Origin: an uncultured Clostridia bacterium
GTDB taxonomy: Bacteria; Bacillota; Clostridia; Oscillospirales; Acutalibacteraceae
DNA: 64,000 bases
Reading direction: 5' to 3'
NCBI GenBank assembly: GCA_947589415.1
Contig: CANQBP010000007.1
Span: forward strand, 1 to 64,000
The translations under genes were made by a program, and so were the position numbers. Below, in pieces: positions 8,638 through 17,366 of this stretch (position 1 is its first letter; the number at the start of each line of letters is the position of its first letter). The notes beneath the pieces are model-generated. The model was not told where the DNA came from. It saw only the letters and a list, made by a program, of their open reading frames with translations, and ran no database searches.

Positions 8638-10059
8638 ATGAAAATTAAAAAATTATGGATACCTGCCGTTATAATAGGTATTATAGGCGGGGCAGCGAAA
8701 ATTTGTGATACACTTTTCAATTATACGGGAAAGGGTTTCTTTCTTGATAAGGTAAGCTGCAATGTGATATTTATTATATCAATTATTGCTGTTTTGGCGA
8801 TAGGTATCGGAATGTTATTCGCTGACAGAAAAACAGAAATTTACAGCGCACCGACAAAGAGCATACCGGCAGCGTTTTTCGGATTTATTGCGTCAGTGTC
8901 GATAGTCGGAAGCGGGGTTATTTCCGTTTTGTCTATCGGCTCGACAGAGTATCCGCTCGTTACTTTCATAAATATTATTTTGGGGTTGCTCGGCGGTGTT
9001 GTCATGCTCTATGAGTCTTGTATATGTTTTACGGGGCAGAACGGAATAAAAAGGATACCGTATCTGGTTCTTGCACTCCCCGCATGGTCGTGCGGCAGAC
9101 TTATCTCGCTGTTTGTGGAGTATTCAAAGATTTCGCTTAATGCAACGGAAATGTTTGATGTTATATCCGTGGCACTTCTTACTATGTTCATGTTCTATCA
9201 AGCAATGTTCCTTGCGGAAATCGACCCGCAGAAATGTGTAGGAAAAACCGTTCTTTACGGTTCCGGTTTTATGTTATGTACTCTGATAACAACAACAGAC
9301 ATAATATTAAAGATGATAGTACCCGCAAAAGATACCGTGAATGTAGATACGTTTATTGTTCTGCCGACCCTTTCGAGAATACTTACCTGCACTACCGATA
9401 TTGCATTGTGCGGTTTTGCCTTGTTCTTTATGATAAGCATGGTGAAGAACATTGATGTTGATGATGCGGAAGAAGAGGAAAGTAATGAAAGCATGGGAGA
9501 TGACGAGTTTTTCGGCTATCTCCCGACAGGTGCAAAGGAAAATGTACAGGCTGATGATACCGAAGTCGCAGAACCCGTGGAATTTAGCGGATCGGCTCTT
9601 ACTCTTGAGGATACGTTGTCAATCAGCAGGAAAGAAATAGAAAAGGCAGCAAAAGAGAAAGAGGAGGCTGCCAAATATGATGAGTCTGCAGACGAAACCG
9701 GCAATAATCAAATGACAGAAACGTCGGAATATTCGGAAAGCGGTTTAGAGTCTGCGCCGGATTTAAGTACTGATGTCGGAGATGATCGGGAGGAGGAAAA
9801 AACGGAAATCCAACCGAGTGAACCGATCATCGGGACAGAAGTTCAATCGGACGGCGAAAGCCGGTTTGAAGAAATTGATGTGCAGGCAGAAGAAAATAAC
9901 GAAACAGCCGTAAACTATGAGGAAAACGGCGATATTTCAAGCGACAAGAATACAAGCCGAGGCGGGTTTGAAAATATCTTCGCTGATGTAAGCGGTGATG
10001 ATGATTATGAGGATGTCTGCCGTTTACTTAACGAGATAAGCGAAAATGAAAATTTTTAA
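8638..10059 (+). CDS. Hypothetical membrane protein with long acidic cytoplasmic tail
   Basis: Not recognised. The first about 275 residues hold seven or eight hydrophobic helices. The last about 200 residues are hydrophilic, very rich in Glu, Asp, Ser and Asn, and look disordered, ending in a short conserved-looking stretch (YEDVCRLLNEISENE). The tail might be an interaction platform. The ATG follows AAGGGAGAAG. It stands alone between the citrate synthase hairpin and gap. Confidence 0.7.
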   Translation: MKIKKLWIPAVIIGIIGGAAKICDTLFNYTGKGFFLDKVSCNVIFIISIIAVLAIGIGMLFADRKTEIYSAPTKSIPAAFFGFIASVSIVGSGVISVLSIGSTEYPLVTFINIILGLLGGVVMLYESCICFTGQNGIKRIPYLVLALPAWSCGRLISLFVEYSKISLNATEMFDVISVALLTMFMFYQAMFLAEIDPQKCVGKTVLYGSGFMLCTLITTTDIILKMIVPAKDTVNVDTFIVLPTLSRILTCTTDIALCGFALFFMISMVKNIDVDDAEEEESNESMGDDEFFGYLPTGAKENVQADDTEVAEPVEFSGSALTLEDTLSISRKEIEKAAKEKEEAAKYDESADETGNNQMTETSEYSESGLESAPDLSTDVGDDREEEKTEIQPSEPIIGTEVQSDGESRFEEIDVQAEENNETAVNYEENGDISSDKNTSRGGFENIFADVSGDDDYEDVCRLLNEISENENF

Positions 10060-10090
10060 TAAAAAATTTTCGCAAAATTGCCGTAAACAC

Positions 10091-10119
10091 TTGTAATTTT
10101 TTCTAAAATGCTTTAAAAT
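10091..10119 (+). promoter_or_regulatory. Promoter of gap
   Basis: TTGTAA at 10091-10096, 17-bp spacer, TAAAAT at 10114-10119. The gap ATG is 33 bp after the -10, with AGGAGG between. Confidence 0.6.
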
Positions 10120-10151
10120 ATAATAAGTAAAATATTAGGAGGTAATTTCCA

Positions 10152-11186
10152 ATGTCAGTTAAAGTTGCTATCAATGGTTTTGGCCGTATCGGTCGTCTTG
10201 CATTCAGACAGATGTTTGGTGCAGAAGGTTATGAGGTTGTTGCTATCAACGATCTTACAAAGCCCTCAATGCTCGCTCATCTTCTCAAGTATGATACCGC
10301 ACAGGGCGGATACATGGGTAAGATAGGTGAGAACCTGCACACAGTAGAGGCTGATGACGAGGCTAATACCATAACAGTCGACGGCAAGACTCTTACAATC
10401 TACGCTAAGGCTAATGCTGCCGAGCTTCCGTGGGGAGAGATCGGTGTAGATGTTGTTCTTGAATGCACAGGTTTCTATTGCTCAAAAGAGAAGTCACAGG
10501 CTCATATTGATGCAGGTGCTAAGAAAGTAGTTATTTCTGCTCCGGCAGGCAATGACCTTAAAACGATCGTTTACAGTGTAAACCAGGATACACTTACGAA
10601 AGAGGATACGATCATTTCCGCTGCATCTTGTACAACTAACTGCCTTGCTCCTATGGCTAAGGCTCTTAACGATTATGCTCCCATTCAGAGCGGTATCATG
10701 TCAACAATCCATGCTTACACAGGTGATCAGATGATTCTTGACGGTCCTCACAGAAAGGGCGACCTCAGAAGAGCAAGAGCAGGTGCTGCTAACATAGTAC
10801 CTAACTCAACAGGTGCAGCAAAGGCTATCGGTCTTGTTATTCCTGAGCTTAACGGCAAGCTCATCGGTTCTGCACAGCGTGTACCGGTTCCGACAGGTTC
10901 AACAACTATCCTTACAGCTGTTGTTAAGGGTGCAGATGTAACAAAAGAGGGTATCAACGCTGCTATGAAGGCTGCTTCTTCCGAGTCTTTCGGCTACAAC
11001 GAAGATCCGATCGTTTCTTCCGATGTTATCGGCATGAAATACGGTTCACTCTTTGATGCTACACAGACAATGGTAAGCAAGATAGCTGATGACCTCTATG
11101 AGGTACAGGTTGTTTCATGGTATGACAACGAGAACAGCTACACAAGCCAGATGGTTAGAACAATCAAGTATTTTGCAGAGCTTTAA
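10152..11186 (+). CDS. gap: Glyceraldehyde-3-phosphate dehydrogenase
   Basis: Glycolytic NAD-dependent enzyme. The NAD-binding opening [16 protein letters not shown] is at residues 4-19, and the catalytic Cys is in [12 protein letters not shown] near residue 157. [20 protein letters not shown] and [14 protein letters not shown] are all standard. Length 344 is normal. A full AGGAGG site lies 8 bp before the ATG. Codon choice (many GCT, GGT, AAG, AAC) differs from neighbouring genes, as expected for a very highly expressed gene. Confidence 0.98.
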   Translation: MSVKVAINGFGRIGRLAFRQMFGAEGYEVVAINDLTKPSMLAHLLKYDTAQGGYMGKIGENLHTVEADDEANTITVDGKTLTIYAKANAAELPWGEIGVDVVLECTGFYCSKEKSQAHIDAGAKKVVISAPAGNDLKTIVYSVNQDTLTKEDTIISAASCTTNCLAPMAKALNDYAPIQSGIMSTIHAYTGDQMILDGPHRKGDLRRARAGAANIVPNSTGAAKAIGLVIPELNGKLIGSAQRVPVPTGSTTILTAVVKGADVTKEGINAAMKAASSESFGYNEDPIVSSDVIGMKYGSLFDATQTMVSKIADDLYEVQVVSWYDNENSYTSQMVRTIKYFAEL

Positions 11187-11193
11187 GTGGGGA

Positions 11194-11301
11194 GTGGGGA
11201 AGCCCCCACGAGCGTGTTCGGTGGGGATGCCCCCACGGGCGTGTTCGGTGGGGATGCCCCCACAGGCGTGTTCGGTGGGGATGCCCCCACAGGCGTGTTC
11301 G
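11194..11301. repeat. Four tandem 27-bp hairpin repeats after gap
   Basis: Units at 11194, 11221, 11248 and 11275, each reading GTGGGGATGCCCCCAC then a linker ending GTGTTCG (the first unit has A for T). Each unit can form its own stem (GTGGGG against CCCCAC), so the mRNA 3' end would carry a row of four hairpins. The array starts 8 bp after the gap stop. GC content is far above the surroundings. No unique spacers separate the units, so it is not CRISPR. The open frame on the opposite strand is judged spurious. Confidence 0.9.
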
Positions 11302-11474
11302 CGTATTCGCTCACTGCGTTCGCTCGTTCTGTACTTAGATAAGTTTATTTCACGCGGCGGCAGTTTGCCTGTCGGAAACAGGAAAAATGACCCGTGAGCG
11401 CCTCTTTCGAGCCGCTCCGTATTGAGTTGTTGAGTGTGCGCCGTAGCGGTAAATAGATATTTTTGGAGCATTAT

Positions 11475-11507
11475 GCCCCGACCGTGTTATTTATTCATGG
11501 TCGGGGC
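11475..11507 (+). terminator. Rho-independent-like terminator downstream of the hairpin array
   Basis: GCCCCGACCGTG and CATGGTCGGGGC form a long stem with one mismatch around a TTATTTATT loop. The sequence after it is T-rich but interrupted. Confidence 0.6.
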
Positions 11508-11864
11508 GATTTGTTATATAAAAAAACATCTTCTATAAATAGAAACTTTATTTTGGATATGATAAAATAGCCTTAGGCTAAAGATATGAACTTATCCGTA
11601 GAACAGCTCACATTTTAGTGCCTGTATAGGGGCGGCAACAGTAGTATTATATCATAAATTTTCACTATATTGGATATTTTGTGGTTTGAATATTGTTTTT
11701 TATTTTTGTTATGATACAATAAGTCTTGAAAAAACCGAACAAGGCAATCCACGAATTGCAAAACAACCCCCGATGAAGTCTGCTACACTCTGCCTGGGGT
11801 TTGTTCATTCCTCCATTAAAGGAACAGCTGAAATAAACCATAGGTTCGTTAATGTTTTCTATTG
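11508..11864. other. Non-coding stretch, no gene supported
   Basis: AT-rich sequence between the gap terminator and the XRE gene. Short open frames on both strands (for example 11686-11868 and its antisense) lack ribosome sites and family features. I see no RNA gene here. Confidence 0.5.
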
Positions 11865-11894
11865 TTGACAAACCAAGATTTAAGGAAGTATAAT
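11865..11894 (+). promoter_or_regulatory. Consensus sigma-A promoter of the small XRE gene
   Basis: TTGACA (11865-11870), 18-bp spacer, TATAAT (11889-11894), both boxes perfect. The expected start of transcription near 11901 rules out translation starts at 11862 and leaves the ATG at 11925. Confidence 0.9.
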
Positions 11895-11924
11895 GTATGT
11901 ATTATGATAAAAAGGGGAAGAAAA

Positions 11925-12254
11925 ATGCTTATTTCTGATACCATGAGGATAGGAACCAAACTTCTTGAAATACGTACAGAAAAAAATCTCACTCAAGCGC
12001 AGGTTGCAGAATTGGCTGAAATATCCGATCGAACGTATGCCGATATAGAGCGTGGCAATGCTAATATGCGTGCGGGTACGCTGATAAGTATATGCAGGGC
12101 GCTGAATATTACTCCCGATGATATTCTCACGGAGCAGGACACGGACCAACCTAAAATTGATGAGCTTTTTATAAGGCTTGAATCATGCGGAAACCATGAA
12201 AAACAAACCGCTGCGAGGCTTTTGGATATTTACCTTTCTTCTTTGGGAAAATAA
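11925..12254 (+). CDS. XRE-family HTH transcriptional regulator
   Basis: A 109-residue protein with a Cro/C1-type helix-turn-helix at about residues 7-60 (LLEIRTEKNLTQAQVAELA, then SDRTYADIERGNAN). The C-terminal 45 residues are short and helical. The start at 11925 is set by AAGGGGAAG just upstream and by the promoter at 11865-11894; longer versions would begin inside the promoter. It is monocistronic and has no toxin-like partner beside it. Targets unknown. Confidence 0.85.
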   Translation: MLISDTMRIGTKLLEIRTEKNLTQAQVAELAEISDRTYADIERGNANMRAGTLISICRALNITPDDILTEQDTDQPKIDELFIRLESCGNHEKQTAARLLDIYLSSLGK

Positions 12255-12322
12255 AGGATTTTTCGGGTAAATACAATAAATTACGGTCTTGTTGCGCCGA
12301 TTTTTAAAAGTCGGTTGTCGGG

Positions 12323-12443
12323 TTGTAAATAAATAATTTTCGTGTTATATAAAATGTGTTATATAAATGTGTTATATAAAATAAATAAATGTGTTATATA
12401 AAATAAATTTTATGTTGTAAATGAATGATTTTTGTGTTACACT
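12323..12443 (+). promoter_or_regulatory. Duplicated promoter with iterated GTGTTATATAAA
   Basis: Two near-copies of one promoter occur in tandem. The first is TTGTAA (12323-12328), 17 bp, TATATA (12346-12351). The second is TTGTAA (12415-12420), 17 bp, TACACT (12438-12443). Their spacers are almost the same. Between them the -10 segment GTGTTATATAAA is repeated at 12342, 12356, 12369 and 12391. The downstream gene starts at 12476. Confidence 0.65.
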
Positions 12444-12475
12444 AAAATAAATTTTATATTGTGGGGAGGATAATC

Positions 12476-13726
12476 ATGAAAGTGAGAAAAATTCTGACGA
12501 TTGCCCTTTGTTCCGCACTTGTTGTTTGCGGTACGACAACGTTTGCGGGCTGTAAAAACAGCGGAGAATCCGAGGAAAGCTCTAAAACATCGGTAACTTC
12601 ACAAAATTCCGAAAAAGGTGAGGAGAGTGCCGAAAAGAGTAAACAGGAAGAAAGCAGCAAACAGGACTCTTCTTCCTCATCTTCAAAGGAAGTTACGGAA
12701 GAGGAATTAAATGCTGTAAAAACGGTTGATAGTGCTATTGAAAAAATGAAAAACTCGGACGAATACAAAAACGGTGACTATTCCGAGAAAAAGAAAATTG
12801 CCGAGGAGCTTATGAAAGAACTCAAGGAAAAAGGGCTTATTACGGAAAGTACTGTCAATGAAGATGACGGTGTGTTGAGTTTTTCGTATAAGGACGGCGG
12901 CTCATCGGGAAAAATACAGCTAAACGATAAAGTCGAATCCGACACGAGCAGAGAGGAGTCCGAAAATATACAACAAAGCAGTACACAAACGGAGAACAGC
13001 AGCAGCGAACCCGAAAATAATACGAATAATACGGTTATAACCGCCGATTTTGAACTGACGGAGAGTGAAATAAAACTTTTGGGCAAGAAAACATTTGAGG
13101 ATTTCGAGAAAACAGCAGTCAAGTCAAGTGATAATGTAAGGGGACTTTTCAAAAATTATTTTACAGGCAAGACAAATCTGTCGGAAACACATTGCAGGAT
13201 CTTTGCGTATAATAATGTTACGGATACCGATACCGATAGTTTCTCTACAAGCTATATGGATTTTCAAAAATCGGATAATAAAGCATATATGAAAAACACC
13301 ATAAAAATATCGGGTATGGACGGTTATAATGCAGATGAGGATTATATTTTTAAGGACGGAAAAATATATGCACTATACCCTAAGGTGAAAATGTACACGG
13401 TTTATGAGGGTGACGGCGAAAGCCAAATTCAAACAGTAACCAAACTTGGGGAAGCGGTAGGAAAAATTAAGGAAAGCGGAACTTGTGAGCTTGACGGAAA
13501 AAATATGTATTATGAGTTTTTGGAAGATGATTACGGAATAAGGACAGTTGCATATTTTGATGATGATAAATTTTATAAGGCGGAGGTTTATCGGAGCATT
13601 TCGGAAAGCAGCAGTGACGAATTTGTGCTTTTGGGATATTTGTATGCATCATTTGATTTGGATATCGACAACAGCCTTTATGATATTCCGGCGGAATACA
13701 AAAATTCAAATTCATATACAAATTAA
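12476..13726 (+). CDS. Lipoprotein, unknown function
   Basis: A 416-residue exported lipoprotein: charged start (MKVRKI), hydrophobic core, lipobox FAGC. A Ser/Glu-rich linker (about residues 25-70) follows. A helical module of about 80 residues (motifs YKNGDYSEKKKIAEEL and LSFSYKDGG) is shared with the next gene. A second acidic linker then leads to a C-terminal domain of about 220 residues rich in aromatic and beta-prone segments, perhaps of the LolA/LppX-like type, though I cannot confirm that. ATG 12476 is chosen over GTG 12461 because GGGGAGGA lies between them. Confidence 0.8.
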   Translation: MKVRKILTIALCSALVVCGTTTFAGCKNSGESEESSKTSVTSQNSEKGEESAEKSKQEESSKQDSSSSSSKEVTEEELNAVKTVDSAIEKMKNSDEYKNGDYSEKKKIAEELMKELKEKGLITESTVNEDDGVLSFSYKDGGSSGKIQLNDKVESDTSREESENIQQSSTQTENSSSEPENNTNNTVITADFELTESEIKLLGKKTFEDFEKTAVKSSDNVRGLFKNYFTGKTNLSETHCRIFAYNNVTDTDTDSFSTSYMDFQKSDNKAYMKNTIKISGMDGYNADEDYIFKDGKIYALYPKVKMYTVYEGDGESQIQTVTKLGEAVGKIKESGTCELDGKNMYYEFLEDDYGIRTVAYFDDDKFYKAEVYRSISESSSDEFVLLGYLYASFDLDIDNSLYDIPAEYKNSNSYTN

Positions 13727-13769
13727 GACTTGAATTAGTTTAAGATTACTATTGGCAGGAGGGAATATA

Positions 13770-14249
13770 ATGCGTTTTAGTAAAATTATTACGGTATTGC
13801 TTTGCGTACCGCTAATGACTTGTGGTGCGTTACTATTGACCGGCTGCGGCAGTGATAAGAAAACGGAGGAAAGTTCAAAGGGTACGGAAAGCTCCGTACC
13901 CGATGATGTGACGCAGGATTCTTTTGAGGAGGGTGATCCGAGTGAAACCTCTGCACAACAGGATAGTTCCGAATCTGACACCTTTACTGACGAAGAATTG
14001 AAAGCTATGGAGATAACAGACGAAAAATTGGGGAAATTAACAAATACAGACGAGTTTAAGAACGGTGATTTGGAAACCAGAAAAAAACTTGCCGAGGATA
14101 CCTTGAATGAACTTGCCAAAGACGGATATGTCATTAAGGATTCAATGTACGTAAGCGATGACATGATAAGTTTTTCCTACAAGGGCGGTGCATTGGGAGG
14201 TATTCAACTAAAAGATTTTGACCCCTATATGAATGGCACAAAAAATTAA
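13770..14249 (+). CDS. Short paralogous lipoprotein
   Basis: A 159-residue lipoprotein with signal peptide and lipobox LTGC, a Ser/Glu-rich linker, then the same module as its upstream neighbour (FKNGDLETRKKLAEDTL and ISFSYKGGALGGIQL). It ends right after the module and so lacks the neighbour's C-terminal domain. AGGAGGG precedes ATG 13770. It lies 43 bp after the larger lipoprotein and is probably co-transcribed. The pair looks like a partial tandem duplication. Function unknown. Confidence 0.8.
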   Translation: MRFSKIITVLLCVPLMTCGALLLTGCGSDKKTEESSKGTESSVPDDVTQDSFEEGDPSETSAQQDSSESDTFTDEELKAMEITDEKLGKLTNTDEFKNGDLETRKKLAEDTLNELAKDGYVIKDSMYVSDDMISFSYKGGALGGIQLKDFDPYMNGTKN

Positions 14250-14331
14250 ACTTGACATACCTCCGTTTATATTTGCGAAAAATTATTATTAAATACTGCA
14301 CCGCAGTAAGTACGTAAAATACACAAACGGA

Positions 14332-14598
14332 TCATACGCCGCGAAATTCCGAGGATATGAGTGAAACAGCTCTATCCATAGCCTCTGTTTCGTCTGTACC
14401 GTTACATTTAAGATCAATTTCGGTTCCGCATTTTATGTGGGCGGTCATAATACTTAAAATGCTTTTTGCATTTACCTCATCATTATCCGTTATTATGGTT
14501 ATCTCACATTCATATTTTCCCATTTCCTCCGCAAATACAGCCGCAGGACGCATATGAAGCCCTTCGGGATTGCGTATTGTTATTTTTCTTGAAATCAT
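14332..14598 (-). CDS. ptsH: HPr phosphocarrier protein
   Basis: The 88-residue PTS phosphocarrier. His15 (in NPEGLHMRPA) is the site phosphorylated by enzyme I, and Ser46 (in NAKSILSIM) is the HPr-kinase site used in Firmicutes carbon catabolite control. Having both residues argues for true HPr rather than Crh. AAGGAGG lies before the ATG. No ptsI is adjacent. Confidence 0.93.
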   Translation of the reverse strand: MISRKITIRNPEGLHMRPAAVFAEEMGKYECEITIITDNDEVNAKSILSIMTAHIKCGTEIDLKCNGTDETEAMDRAVSLISSEFRGV

Positions 14599-14860
14599 TT
14601 TTTCCTCCTTTTAGTGCATATATGTATCAAGCAGTCTATGACACGGAAAAGATATTTTGCCTCTAAGACTGCCGTGAACATTTACCGTATCGAACCGGTT
14701 TTAGTCGAATGCCGTTTGCCTTTTTAATCAGTCATAGATATGCCGATATGAGAATGTTTTGCATAACCTAATTATAACATATTTTTATTAAAAAATGAAG
14801 ATGTTTTTGGATATTGTGATAGGAAAATTCCTAAAAATCCCGAAAAAATGTTTTCATGTC

Positions 14861-14889
14861 TTGCAATATAAATTAAAAAGGTTTAAAAT
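14861..14889 (+). promoter_or_regulatory. Promoter of the GNAT gene
   Basis: TTGCAA (14861-14866), 17-bp spacer, TAAAAT (14884-14889), 43 bp before the ATG at 14932. Confidence 0.6.
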
Positions 14890-14931
14890 ATGGTGTATAG
14901 ATAAATGGAAAGATAACAGGGGGAATTTGGA

Positions 14932-15768
14932 ATGACAACAAAATTTGACAGAATATCCGGAACAGATGAGATTTTTAACAATAAAGAATATCAAGCTGAT
15001 TCCGTTATATTTAATTCCATAGAATCCGCAAGGATTGAGTACAATTATGATATGTATTCGGATCACAAAAATGTAATAGTGATTACGGCAAAAAAAGGTC
15101 ATAGAGTCTGGTTATGGACATCGTCAACAATAAAAGACGATACCGATAAGCTGATAGATATATGCCGCTTTATTCGTGATTGTAAAATCCCTCAAGCGGA
15201 AATATACCTCAAGCATGATGTTGCGGAAAATTTTTCGGATCTTTATGCACTGACAACATTAGAGCTTAATTATGTTGTGAAAGATGAGTATTCTCTTGCC
15301 GTATATGAATACGACGGCGAAAAACTCGATGAGCCTGCAGGCAGTGATGAAACTAAAATTATCCGAATCGACAAGGACAATCAGCAGCACGTAAAGTTGG
15401 TAACGGATTTTTATAGGGCATTATCGACCGAATTCGGTTGGGATAATAAGTTTGAGAGAAAGGTTAATGAATACCTCAATATGGAACACTATGCTCTAAT
15501 TAAAGACGGCAGAATGATTGCCAATGCAGCAATAGGAAGTCCGACAGAAAAATATCTGCGGGTAAAATCCGTCGCTGTTCTTGGAGATGAGCGCAGAAAA
15601 GGATACGGATATAAGATGTGTGTGTTCGTTGTTAATAAGATAAAGGAACGTGAACTCACACCGATGCTTTATGCACACGTTGGAAATGCTTCTGCGGTCG
15701 CATTGTGGAATAAAGCGGGATTTAAAGTAAAAGATAAACTCTATCTCTTGAAACTTGATAATAATTGA
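14932..15768 (+). CDS. GNAT-family N-acetyltransferase
   Basis: A 278-residue protein. The C-terminal about 110 residues carry the GNAT fold: VKSVAVLGDERRKGYGYKMC holds the acetyl-CoA pyrophosphate loop (motif A, R-R-K-G-Y-G) and HVGNASAVALWNKAGFK is motif B. The N-terminal half resembles the degenerate domain of two-domain GNAT proteins. AGGGGGAA precedes the ATG. Substrate unknown. Single gene with its own promoter and terminator. Confidence 0.85.
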   Translation: MTTKFDRISGTDEIFNNKEYQADSVIFNSIESARIEYNYDMYSDHKNVIVITAKKGHRVWLWTSSTIKDDTDKLIDICRFIRDCKIPQAEIYLKHDVAENFSDLYALTTLELNYVVKDEYSLAVYEYDGEKLDEPAGSDETKIIRIDKDNQQHVKLVTDFYRALSTEFGWDNKFERKVNEYLNMEHYALIKDGRMIANAAIGSPTEKYLRVKSVAVLGDERRKGYGYKMCVFVVNKIKERELTPMLYAHVGNASAVALWNKAGFKVKDKLYLLKLDNN

Positions 15769-15782
15769 GTTTCGGTTTTAAT

Positions 15783-15818
15783 GAGGCTCCTCGTTTCAAT
15801 CGGGCGGGGAGCTTTTTG
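15783..15818 (+). terminator. Terminator of the GNAT gene
   Basis: GGCTCC and GGAGCT arms around an 18-nt loop, followed by TTTTT. Confidence 0.7.
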
Positions 15819-16067
15819 ACTATCTTCCGATAAAGCGGTGAATATCATGTTTTCCGCCTGTTTATAATAAAAACGGGTTTAATAATATTTTAAAATATTA
15901 CTGTAACGTGCCTGCGGGCGGCTCGGTAACATTTTACGTATCGGAAATAATATGTCGGGCGGGATTGCCTGCGGTTATTGAAAATTTAATACGAATTTCA
16001 CTTTTATATCCGTAAAATATATGATATACTATACTGTATGATATTTAAAAAGATTGGAGATGTAGGA

Positions 16068-17330
16068 ATGTCTGAATTTGTACAAAGAAAAATCTGTAAC
16101 GGTGTTACTTTCGGAAGTATTACGGACGACAGATTTAAAATAGGAAGATTGAGTGCAACACTGCTGGTGCCGTTAAGCAGACAGACGGCGGCTGCAAATG
16201 CTCTGCTTTCATGTGTTTTAACACGATCATGCAAAAGATATCCTAATTTTACTGCCCTTAGCAGGAAACTTGACAGTCTGTACGGGGCGGCACTCTATCC
16301 GTCGGTCAGACAGATTGGGGATTATCAGGCGCTTACAATAGCTGTATCGGGAATAGATGATGCATATGCCCTTGACGGGGAATTCGTTTCCGCCGAGCTT
16401 GCCGATTTACTTTCTTCTATAATATTTGAACCCGATGTAAACGGCGGTCTTTTCAAAGAAGAGGATATAGAACAGGAAAAAAGACAATTGCTTGAAAATA
16501 TTGATTCGGAATATAACGATAAACGTTATTATGCGGTAAAACGCTGTATTGAGAATATGTGCAGCGACGAGCTTTATTCGATAGGTCGATTTGGCAGCAG
16601 ACAAGATGTCGAGTCGCTCAAGAATGCCGATGTATATGCCGCATGGGAAAGACTTCTTTCCGATGCCCGTGTTGAACTTACCATGCTCGGAAATACATCT
16701 CCCGATAAGGCATATGAGGGATTTGTAAAATATTTCGGAAGCAAACCGAGAACGATAGATGCTGTCGAACACACGGAAATCGTGCCGAATGAGGTCAGAT
16801 ATGTTTGCGAAAATCAGGAATTGTCACAATCTAAGCTGGTCATGGGTTTCAGATGTAATTATGATAATGACGATGCGGCGGCACTTGAAAATTCACTTAT
16901 GTCTGCCGTATTGGGGGGAACACCTACATCTAAGCTGTTCCTCAATGTAAGGGAAAAACAAAGTCTTTGCTATTATTGTGTCAGCCGTGTGGATAATAAT
17001 AAGGGAATTATGCTTATAGACAGCGGCGTTGAAACGGAAAATATTGATAAGGCAAGAGATGCCGTTCTTGAGCAGCTTACACTCCTCAAAAACGGAGATA
17101 TAAGCGATGAGGAACTTACCAATGCAAAACTTGCACTCAAAAATTCGCTGATGTCGTCACTTGATAGTCTTGCTGCACTTCAAAGTTATTATATCGGCGG
17201 TGTTTTGAGAAAAAATCAGCTTACACCGTTGAAAGCGGCGGAGCTTACGGACAAAATTTCCAAAGAAAGAATAGTTGAGCTTGCGAATAAGGTACAGCTT
17301 GATACTGTATTTACTCTTAGGGGTAACTGA
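16068..17330 (+). CDS. ymfF: M16-family peptidase-like protein, YmfF type (inactive partner)
   Basis: A 420-residue M16-type protein without the HxxEH zinc motif, as is usual for the first of a paired M16 set. Family features include SRKLDSLYGAALYPS and the C-terminal half with VREKQSLCYYCVSR (the R/Y pair of M16 C-domains). It is followed directly by the active-type partner. In Bacillus subtilis the equivalent pair is ymfF-ymfH, which annotation links to EF-P 5-aminopentanol modification; I infer a similar role only from synteny. ATG 16068 is chosen for the GGAGA site 7 bp upstream. Confidence 0.85.
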   Translation: MSEFVQRKICNGVTFGSITDDRFKIGRLSATLLVPLSRQTAAANALLSCVLTRSCKRYPNFTALSRKLDSLYGAALYPSVRQIGDYQALTIAVSGIDDAYALDGEFVSAELADLLSSIIFEPDVNGGLFKEEDIEQEKRQLLENIDSEYNDKRYYAVKRCIENMCSDELYSIGRFGSRQDVESLKNADVYAAWERLLSDARVELTMLGNTSPDKAYEGFVKYFGSKPRTIDAVEHTEIVPNEVRYVCENQELSQSKLVMGFRCNYDNDDAAALENSLMSAVLGGTPTSKLFLNVREKQSLCYYCVSRVDNNKGIMLIDSGVETENIDKARDAVLEQLTLLKNGDISDEELTNAKLALKNSLMSSLDSLAALQSYYIGGVLRKNQLTPLKAAELTDKISKERIVELANKVQLDTVFTLRGN

Positions 17331-17331
17331 T

Positions 17332-17366
17332 GAGGAGGTGTTTGCCGCTTAGGCGGCTGCTGTATG
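17332..17366 (+). promoter_or_regulatory. Hairpin-bridged ribosome binding site of ymfH
   Basis: The only good Shine-Dalgarno, GAGGAGGTG (17332-17340), is 23 nt from the ATG at 17364. Between them GCCGC (17344-17348), loop TTAG, GCGGC (17353-17357) forms a compact hairpin. Folding leaves an effective spacing of 9 nt, the normal value. No in-frame ATG, GTG or TTG lies between. Confidence 0.65.

Noticed and set aside
11115-11471. 118-codon open frame on the minus strand with EHACGGIPT repeats
   Set aside because: It is the antisense of the gap 3' end and of the GC-rich hairpin repeats, has no ribosome site, and its repeats reflect DNA structure.
11686-11868. 60-codon ORF before the XRE gene
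   Set aside because: No ribosome site; the end overlaps the XRE promoter -35 box. It may be an old gene relic but cannot be supported.
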